From Nitrosomonas ureae (GTDB lineage: Bacteria > Pseudomonadota > Gammaproteobacteria > Burkholderiales > Nitrosomonadaceae), in contig CAMCBD010000027.1 of NCBI GenBank assembly GCA_945872825.1, forward strand, positions 1-32,829: a stretch of DNA of 32,829 bases, in the 5' to 3' direction. The position numbers and the translations under genes are program-made. Below, piece by piece: positions 27,727-32,829 of the stretch (within the stretch, counting starts at the first letter, position 1; each line of letters starts with the position of its first letter). A model generated the notes under the pieces. That model did not search any database and was not told where the DNA came from. It was given only the letters and a program-made list of their open reading frames with translations.

Positions 27727-28770
27727 ATGAATCTAAACCTTCTCATTCCCAATCTATTCTGGCCTGATATCTTACAAACAGAAATCTATAATGACCTATC
27801 AGCGCCTTCTTTAGAAGTACTGTTATCAAAAAGTACCACTACGACGACTCCTCCACAGGAAATAGAAGCATGGCTATGTAAGGAGTTTAATGTAGCAAAG
27901 CAGAAAAATGACTGGCCTATTGCACCGCTCATGCTAACCACTGACGCACCTGCTTTGGCAAAAACAAGTAAAGATTTCTGGATGCGTGCCGATCCTGTTC
28001 ACCTACGTATCGAACAAAACCATATCATGTTAGCTAATAGCCAAGCTTTCAAAATTTCTATAGAAGAAGCCGAGCAAATAGTGCAGGATCTTAATCACAA
28101 TCTGGGCAATCAAAGTTTCTCTTTCTTCCCATTACATCCTGACCGTTGGTATATCCGAACCCCAAAAGCACCGGAGATCTTCACACACACACTCAGTCAT
28201 GTCACATGCAAGAACATTAATAATTTTTTGCCGGCAGGCGCTGAAAGTATCGTATGGCATCGAATTTTTAATGAGATTCAGATGCTGCTTTATGAACACC
28301 CAGTTAATCAAGCTCGTGAATCTCGTGGAGAATTGGCTATTAATAGTGTTTGGTTCTGGGGAGGAGGAAATATGCCGCAATCAACACAATCTCCTTATAC
28401 GCATGTATGGAGTGATGATGGCCTACCGCGCGCATTGGCATTAGCCAGTAACACAAACCATTCAAAGTTAACTGCTAACGCGCAGGAATGGCTCCAAACC
28501 CAAAGATCCGGGAATCATCTTGTGATATTGGATGCCTTGCACGGAAAAGCCAACTATAGGAATGCTTATGGCTGGCGTGAAGCGCTCGTGAACATGGAAC
28601 AAAATTGGTTCTTACCTTTATATACGGCACTTAAGAAAGGAAAAATCAACCAATTGACCATCACAGCGCTTAACGAAACTTCATCTCATCGTTTTGAAAT
28701 AACACGCTCTGATTTATGGAAATTCTGGCGTATAACTAAACCACTTTCCGCTCATATAGAAACACACTAG
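27727..28770 (+). CDS. Conserved protein of the COG4255/RpfE-like family
   Basis: The 347-residue cytoplasmic protein has no signal or membrane segment. Recognisable blocks are DFWMRADPVHLRIEQNHIML (about 83-102), FFPLHPDRWYIR (about 133-144), NSVWFWGGGNMP (about 217-228) and AYGWREALVNMEQNWFLPLY (about 279-298). These match a family found in many beta- and gammaproteobacteria, often beside recJ, named RpfE in the Xanthomonas rpf cluster and sometimes annotated as a phosphoglycerate mutase-like protein. Its biochemical function is not established and I assign none. Here it precedes a PAS-EAL signalling gene by 18 bases, so the two are probably co-transcribed. Confidence 0.75.
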   Translation: MNLNLLIPNLFWPDILQTEIYNDLSAPSLEVLLSKSTTTTTPPQEIEAWLCKEFNVAKQKNDWPIAPLMLTTDAPALAKTSKDFWMRADPVHLRIEQNHIMLANSQAFKISIEEAEQIVQDLNHNLGNQSFSFFPLHPDRWYIRTPKAPEIFTHTLSHVTCKNINNFLPAGAESIVWHRIFNEIQMLLYEHPVNQARESRGELAINSVWFWGGGNMPQSTQSPYTHVWSDDGLPRALALASNTNHSKLTANAQEWLQTQRSGNHLVILDALHGKANYRNAYGWREALVNMEQNWFLPLYTALKKGKINQLTITALNETSSHRFEITRSDLWKFWRITKPLSAHIETH

Positions 28771-28788
28771 CAAGAATAAGGAAACATC

Positions 28789-30290
28789 GTGCAAAAAATC
28801 TCTCTCCTTAATAACGTTAAACCTTATCTCGCAATTTGCGTTGCGTTAATACTTGCAATCGTTTTGATAGCTGACACCTATTTTATCAATGAAATACCTT
28901 CACACTTGCTAGCAGCATTATGGTTTTCCTTGGTCTTTGCAATACTAATCGCAATGATCCAAGTAGCGGGTTCAGAAAAAAATGTCAAAAACTTTTCCGA
29001 TCAACTCCATGTTAGCAAGGAAAGACTCGGGAATGAGATTAAGCACCGGTTATGGGCTGAGAAAACAGCTTCTGAAGGCAAAATAAAGTCACAGTTTGTT
29101 GATGAAAACATGCCTGTCATGCTGGCATATTTTAATGCTGATCTTCGTTGCCGTTACCACAACAGAATATTTCGCCGATGGTTTGGATTAAAACCAGATC
29201 AAATAGATGGCCGGCTTTTAAAAGAGTTCTCAAATGAAGAGTTTTTCTCTGATATTCAAAATAGTATCGAAGAAATACTAGCCGGAGAAACCGTACATAA
29301 CGAACGTGTTCTTAAGTCGACCAAGGGCTTCCCTTATATTTTTACGGAGCAATATCTTCCTCATCTTGATAGCAAGGGAAAGACTGTTGGCTTCTACACG
29401 TTACACACCCCTCGGGCGCAAGAAAAAAACCGTGATTCTTCAAAAAAGAAATTAGAGAATCCAACCAAACCAGAACCAGAAAAATCCAACAAAATACTGA
29501 CTAAAGGCAATACAAACCCGCCACCGAGTACTCAAACATCCAAATCAGGGATTACCGCTGCACGCATTACTCAAGCAATTGAGGGGGAGAATTTAATCTT
29601 TATTGCCAGGAAATAATCCCTATCAAATCTTCTATCACGTCAGTTTCACATTATGAGATTCTCATTCGCATGCATGAGGAAGAAAATAACTTGATGCCAC
29701 CTGGCTCATTTCTACCCCTTGTCGATCAATTTAAAATGATGCCAAAATTGGACCGGTGGATAATCAATCACATCGTCCAATGGTTAGCAGCTCACCCAAA
29801 ATCCAACTCGGTTTTTTATATTAATGTCGCTAAAGATACATTAAGTGACCGGGCCTTTCCTGGCTTTATTCAAGATCAATTACAAAAAATAAAAGCCCCG
29901 GCTACCAATCTTTGCTTTGAGGTTGAAGTGTCAGACGCAGAAGCCAATACAGCCGATACACTTATTTTTACGCAGAAAATTCGAGAGCTGGGCTGCTTGG
30001 TTTCACTATGCAGTTTTAGCGGTAGCCCTGAATCATTAAATTTACTCGACAAAATGAAAGTCGATTTCCTGAAAATTGATGGAAGTTTAGTCTGCAATAT
30101 CCTGCGTGATGAGGAAGATCTCGATAAAGTAAAGACTATCAATCAACTCGCGCACAAAGCGGAAATGAAAACAATAGCCGAATTAGTTGAATCCGATGAC
30201 ATCATCGTAAAACTACAGGAAATTGGCGTCGATTATGCGCAAGGATTTGGTGTTGCTAAGCCCCATCCTTTCAAAGATCTTGAGTCATAG
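28789..30290 (+). pseudogene. Membrane PAS-EAL signalling protein, split by a frameshift; EAL degenerate
   Basis: A GTG start (28789, AAGGAAAC upstream) opens a protein with two membrane helices (about 12-32 and 38-58), a coiled linker, a PAS fold (about 100-210: PVMLAYFNADLRCRYHNRIF) and a Pro/Lys/Ser-rich linker, ending at 29616. The EAL domain is in another frame and begins before the ATG at 29670: reading back gives GEFNLYCQEIIPIKSSIT, then HYEILIR. One extra G in the GGGGG at 29583-29587 joins the frames to a protein of about 500 residues. The EAL keeps HYEILIR, INVAKD, KIDGS, AELVE and QGFGVAKP, but the metal-binding DDFG motif is CSFS (LVSLCSFSGS) and EITE is EVEV. It is thus unlikely to hydrolyse c-di-GMP even if intact, and may bind it or a partner instead. 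Confidence 0.8.
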
Positions 30291-30349
30291 GCCTGAGTGG
30301 CAGGAAATTTTTGTAAAACCCTGCCTCTAAAATCCAAATCCAGACTATT

Positions 30350-31018
30350 CTACAAAGCAGGATCAATCATTTTCGTCGGCTTACAGGCACGGTATAAAGC
30401 AATCGTGCCGACCACAGCACGATAATGAGCAGTCTCTTCTACCGGATGAAATCCGGCATCCATCATAAAAACCGGCAAGCGACCCAGAATGTGATCGTGA
30501 ATTTCTTCAAACCAGCGCATCATCCAAGAGATTAGCCACATAACAAAATCGTGCGGCTCGCCGAAATCCGCGACATGCAGTTCGCCGCCGGACTTCAATA
30601 CGCGAAATGCTTCTCTGAGCATTTGCTGTTTATCCTGCCACGTTAAATGATGCAACATCAGACTGGTGAATACACGGTCGAAGCTTCCATCCGGGTAGGG
30701 CAGGCAAGTCGCTGTGCCCTGTTGCAGGATGATGGCTTCTCCTGCTTGCCCGGCCTTCCTTCGCGCAATGTCCAACACCTGAGGATCGACATCGAGTCCA
30801 TAAACTATGGCATCCGGTTCGGTTTGTTTGATCAACATAGCGAGCGTTCCGGTACCGCACCCCAGATCCAGCACGGTTTGTCCGGATTGAAGGCGGGCTT
30901 GTGCGATCAATGCAGTCTTAATTCCCGATTCAGGAAACAAGCACCGCATCACCGGATCGTACCAGCGCGTCAGCCAGTGGAAATGGAGGGCTGGGATAAA
31001 ATGTGAAGGCTTTTTCAT
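30350..31018 (-). CDS. Class I SAM-dependent methyltransferase (UbiE-like)
   Basis: The 222-residue product has the SAM-binding motif I VLDLGCGTGTLA (49-60), an acidic residue at the end of strand 2 (VYGLDVDP) and the motif YPDGSFDRVFTSLMLHHL (about 108-125), typical of small-molecule methyltransferases of the Methyltransf_11/25 type. A C-terminal amphipathic region (FVMWLISWMMRWFEEIHDHI) may contact the membrane. The substrate cannot be inferred. It is G+C richer than its left neighbours and adjoins the mobile-element zone, hinting at acquisition. It converges on the PAS-EAL gene. Confidence 0.85.
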   Translation of the reverse strand: MKKPSHFIPALHFHWLTRWYDPVMRCLFPESGIKTALIAQARLQSGQTVLDLGCGTGTLAMLIKQTEPDAIVYGLDVDPQVLDIARRKAGQAGEAIILQQGTATCLPYPDGSFDRVFTSLMLHHLTWQDKQQMLREAFRVLKSGGELHVADFGEPHDFVMWLISWMMRWFEEIHDHILGRLPVFMMDAGFHPVEETAHYRAVVGTIALYRACKPTKMIDPAL

Positions 31019-31128
31019 GACAAATAGTTTTCCAATTTTTTATGAAATCTTTAGGCAGCAAGTCTGGTTTTTTTGTGTGCAAAGTGTCGTGCTTTATCGA
31101 TCAGCACCGGCCAGAAACTAAGCTTTTG

Positions 31129-31281
31129 CTATTTTTCTGTGGAATTGCTATTGCTTAACGCTTGCAACAGAGCTTCCCAGTGAAGAGAATCATTGGTCTT
31201 AATGATGGAAAGTAGATCATTGACTACGTGCTCCAATTCAAAGATAAGGTCGTTGTTTCCAGCCATACGGTCAATGCTGTT
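31129..31281 (-). pseudogene. Truncated ORF remnant at the IS edge, function unknown
   Basis: A minus-strand open frame runs from the IS border at 31281 to a TAG at 31129-31131. From its first ATG (31266) it is 45 codons, beginning MAGNNDLIFELEHVVNDLLS. It is acidic and helical-looking and has the character of a protein C-terminus. The frame stays open into the IS end, so its native 5' part was probably removed by the insertion. It has no similarity to the IS256 fragment on the other side of the element. I do not recognise a family. Confidence 0.4.
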
Positions 31282-31350
31282 TGAAGTGGTCTCCTGCACC
31301 TGTCCAACCTGAGAGTAGAATTAAGCTCTGATATGGGTAGTTAATCAAGC

Positions 31351-32181
31351 TCAGGCAGCCTGATGAATTGCTTGATATTGATAATAAACCTCATTGGGAG
31401 TTTGGTTATCAAGACCTTGATGAAAGCGTTTCTGATTGTACCAATCAAACCACTGAGTCAAATTTTCCCTTACCTCCTTTAAGTCACTAAATGCCCTGGT
31501 GTATAAGAGTTCATACTTTACTGTACGCCATAGCCGTTCAACAAAAATATTATCATGGTAACAACCCTTTCCATCCATGCTGACCTGGACATCTTGATTC
31601 TTCAAAACAGCTATCCATGCTTCGCTGGTGAACTGAGCACCCTGATCGGTATTGAATATCTGCGGACAACCGTGGTCTTGAATGGCAGCCTCCAATGCCT
31701 GAACGCAGAAATCCGCATCCATCGTGTTGGATAAGCGCCAGCTCAGCACCTTACGGGAATGCCAGTCCATGATGGCAACCAAATAGCCAAAGCCTTTTTC
31801 CATCGGCACATAGGTAATATCAGCAGCCCAAACTTGATTAGGCTGGTTTATTACCTTATTTTTGAGCAGGTAAGGATATATTTTGTGTTGCTTAGCCAGA
31901 ATACTAGTTCTGGGCTTGGGCGCTGTGCTGATAATACCTAGAGTCTTCATCATGGATGCTGCTTTCTTGCGACCAATCAGTATCCCCTGACGCAGAAACC
32001 ACGTGGCGTAGCTGCGCGAACCATATTGTGGTGTTTTCAGGTATTGCTCGTCCATCTTTCGTAGCATAACCAGTTCAACATCACTTGCCGATTGAGGCTG
32101 ATAATAATAAGTCGAGCGTGCCAAACCCAGTAAGTAGCATTGGCGAACATGACTCAGTTTGTCGTGGCGCTCAATCATCAT
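31351..32181 (-). CDS. IS3-family transposase OrfB (DDE integrase domain)
   Basis: The 276-residue product has the rve integrase core with catalytic D121 (WAADITYVP), D179 (NTDQGAQFTS) and E215 (NIFVERLWRTVKYE), spaced D-35-E as in IS3. The N-terminal HTH_21 region is VRQCYLLGLARSTYYY. It is probably made mainly as an OrfAB fusion through a -1 frameshift at the end of orfA. Upstream of its ATG the frame reads SQKARSLSTTERK, the normal linker of such fusions. It looks intact and potentially active. Confidence 0.95.
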   Translation of the reverse strand: MMIERHDKLSHVRQCYLLGLARSTYYYQPQSASDVELVMLRKMDEQYLKTPQYGSRSYATWFLRQGILIGRKKAASMMKTLGIISTAPKPRTSILAKQHKIYPYLLKNKVINQPNQVWAADITYVPMEKGFGYLVAIMDWHSRKVLSWRLSNTMDADFCVQALEAAIQDHGCPQIFNTDQGAQFTSEAWIAVLKNQDVQVSMDGKGCYHDNIFVERLWRTVKYELLYTRAFSDLKEVRENLTQWFDWYNQKRFHQGLDNQTPNEVYYQYQAIHQAA

Positions 32182-32198
32182 CTTGCGTTCCGTTGTGC

Positions 32199-32480
32199 TT
32201 AATGATCGAGCTTTCTGACTAAAAAATCGCGTTCCACCGTCAGTTGCCCGATGACACGATGCAAATCATCTGTGGTTTGTCCGTTCTCTTTGCTAGCAAC
32301 GGTATTTCTGGAAAACAACTCAGCCGCCTGTTCAATGAGTTGCCGTTTCCAGCTATTGATCTGTGTGGGATGAATTCCATAACGAGCTGCCAGTTGGGGA
32401 ATGGTTTCATCGCCCCGTATCGCAGCCAGCGCTATTTTTGCTTTGAATTCACTGGAATATTGTGTGCGTTTCTTGCTCAT
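32199..32480 (-). CDS. IS3-family transposase OrfA (helix-turn-helix)
   Basis: The 93-residue DNA-binding protein has a HTH_Tnp_1 domain (SSEFKAKIALAAIRGDETIPQLAARYGIHPTQINSWKRQLIEQA), then a helix with spaced hydrophobics (VIGQLTVERDFLVRK) like the leucine-zipper segment that pairs OrfA with OrfAB. AGAGGA lies eight bases before the ATG. The stop TAA comes just after the slippery sequence that gives the fusion product. Confidence 0.93.
   Translation of the reverse strand: MSKKRTQYSSEFKAKIALAAIRGDETIPQLAARYGIHPTQINSWKRQLIEQAAELFSRNTVASKENGQTTDDLHRVIGQLTVERDFLVRKLDH
32220..32226 (-). promoter_or_regulatory. Probable programmed -1 frameshift site (T TTT TTA) in transposase
   Basis: In the orfA frame the minus strand reads GAT TTT TTA GTC, giving the heptamer T TTT TTA, a consensus -1 slippery sequence. 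Slipping here continues as AGT CAG AAA GCT, giving VERDFL-SQKARSLSTTERK and then OrfB in one frame. IS3 elements usually slip at A6G, so U6A is a variant. No downstream pseudoknot was modelled. Confidence 0.7.
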
Positions 32481-32491
32481 GATTATGATCC

Positions 32492-32520
32492 TCTATAGTG
32501 TCCATAACAGAGCTTAACAA
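32492..32520 (-). promoter_or_regulatory. IS3-family element promoter for orfA
   Basis: On the minus strand TTGTTA (32520-32515), a 17-base spacer and TATAGA (32497-32492) lie just upstream of orfA, with AGAGGA (32494-32489) as ribosome binding site overlapping the -10. The same sequence is present in the left copy at 90-118. If this promoter is correct, the leader would be only a few bases long. Confidence 0.5.
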
Positions 32521-32547
32521 CCTGTCCAGTTTTGCGGTACCACTTCA

Positions 32548-32829
32548 GCTTGGGGTCAAAGTGCTAAAGGCTCGAGATCGCTCCAACTCTGTCATCAAGT
32601 TTAATACCGCCTTACTTGAAGCGCGCCAAGAATATTGAGGAGTTTTTACCCTGGCTTTACCTGAGGGGCATTTCAACGGAGGATTTTTCAGAAACACTGA
32701 GGCATCTTTTGGGTGCGAATGCAACGGGACTGTCGGCAGTCACGATTAGCCGTTTAAAGCAGGACTGTCAGGAATGGAGCCGGCGTGATTTAAGTAAGAA
32801 GCATTACGTTTATGTTTGGGCTGATGACG
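32548..32829 (+). pseudogene. IS256-family (Mutator) transposase fragment, frame-broken and cut by window edge
   Basis: Plus-strand sequence right of the IS3 element reads KARDRSNSVIKFNTA in one frame (from 32567), then PPYLKRAKNIEEFLPWLYLR and the rest in another, continuing GISTEDFSETLRHLLG, GLSAVTISRLK, RRDLSKKHYVYVWADD to the window end. These are the N-proximal blocks of IS256-type transposases, normally IKF..-LPPYLKR without a break. The joint near 32604-32615 has lost bases, shifting the frame. The 5' part is missing, replaced by the IS3 element. YVYVWAD would hold the first catalytic Asp of the DDE triad. It is probably an inactive relic, interrupted by the insertion sequence. Confidence 0.75.

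Larger units (their letters stand above)
31282..32547 (-). mobile_element. Complete IS3-family insertion sequence
   Basis: The 1266-bp element has OrfA and OrfB in the IS3 arrangement. The ends are TGAAGTGGT (31282-31290) and its complement ACCACTTCA (32539-32547): nine of nine outermost bases match and about 16 of 27 overall, with 5'-TG/CA-3' termini as usual for IS3. The inner TTAAGCTCTG is also shared by both ends. The flanking trinucleotides differ (GTT left, GCT right), so no target-site duplication is seen. A second, same-orientation copy occupies the left edge of the window. Confidence 0.9.

Noticed and set aside
30296-30335. GGCAGG...CCTGCC hairpin between the PAS-EAL gene and the methyltransferase
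   Set aside because: The loop is long and neither strand has a T tract after the stem, so it is not a convincing intrinsic terminator.
1-32829. Composite transposon bounded by the two IS copies
   Set aside because: The intervening DNA is mostly conserved housekeeping genes in normal local order. It is not plausible transposon cargo.
1-32829. CRISPR arrays, tRNA or rRNA genes
   Set aside because: No regularly spaced repeats and no cloverleaf or rRNA-like sequence were seen in any intergenic region.

Overview
The window looks like a chromosomal segment of a betaproteobacterium, most likely of the Nitrosomonas type. This is inferred from gene content and protein style (a RegB/RegA redox pair, glyA-nrdR-ribD, a type Iβ DAHP synthase, a COG4255/RpfE-like protein, a minor-pilin cluster beside thiO and ispH). 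No 16S or marker search was possible. The core genes are AT-leaning; hsdR and the methyltransferase near the right end are visibly richer in G+C and may be acquired.

Layout. (1) 1-145: end of an IS3-family insertion sequence, identical to the matching end of a complete copy at 31282-32547. It abuts and truncates a type I restriction gene, hsdR (to 2771), which also has a frameshift near its start and an in-frame palindromic REP-like insert. (2) 3112-7304: rightward housekeeping genes yaaA, a decayed NTF2-fold gene, a J-domain coiled-coil protein, rpiA and phoU. (3) 13662-7366: a leftward minor-pilin operon, pilE-pilV-pilW-pilX-pilY1-fimT, probably one transcript (start/stop overlaps at three of five junctions), with pilY1 split by one frameshift. 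(4) 13894-17170: thiO (+), ispH (-) and a DAHP synthase (-). (5) 17477-19356: RegB-type redox sensor kinase and RegA response regulator, overlapping by ATGA. (6) 22347-19372: glyA, nrdR, ribD, leftward. (7) 25521-22953: clpS-clpA, leftward. (8) 25805: a cold-shock protein with a strong promoter, long leader and terminator. (9) icd (-), then rightward a COG4255 protein and a membrane PAS-EAL protein split by a frameshift, then a SAM methyltransferase (-). (10) 31129-32829: mobile-element zone with a truncated ORF, the complete IS3-family element and a broken IS256-family transposase running off the edge.

How the genes work together. The pilin operon encodes the minor pilins and PilY1 adhesin that prime type IV pilus assembly. 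ClpS and ClpA form the N-end-rule adaptor and unfoldase for ClpP. RegB/RegA sense quinone redox state. RpiA, DAHP synthase, Icd, GlyA, RibD, ThiO and IspH are central and cofactor metabolism. I found no wholly new system. The points most worth a second look are the multiply broken hsdR, the IS pair bracketing 32 kb, the likely U_UUU_UUA frameshift site in the transposase, the degenerate EAL domain, and the recurrence of single-base frameshifts in four otherwise intact genes, which may be real decay or consensus errors.
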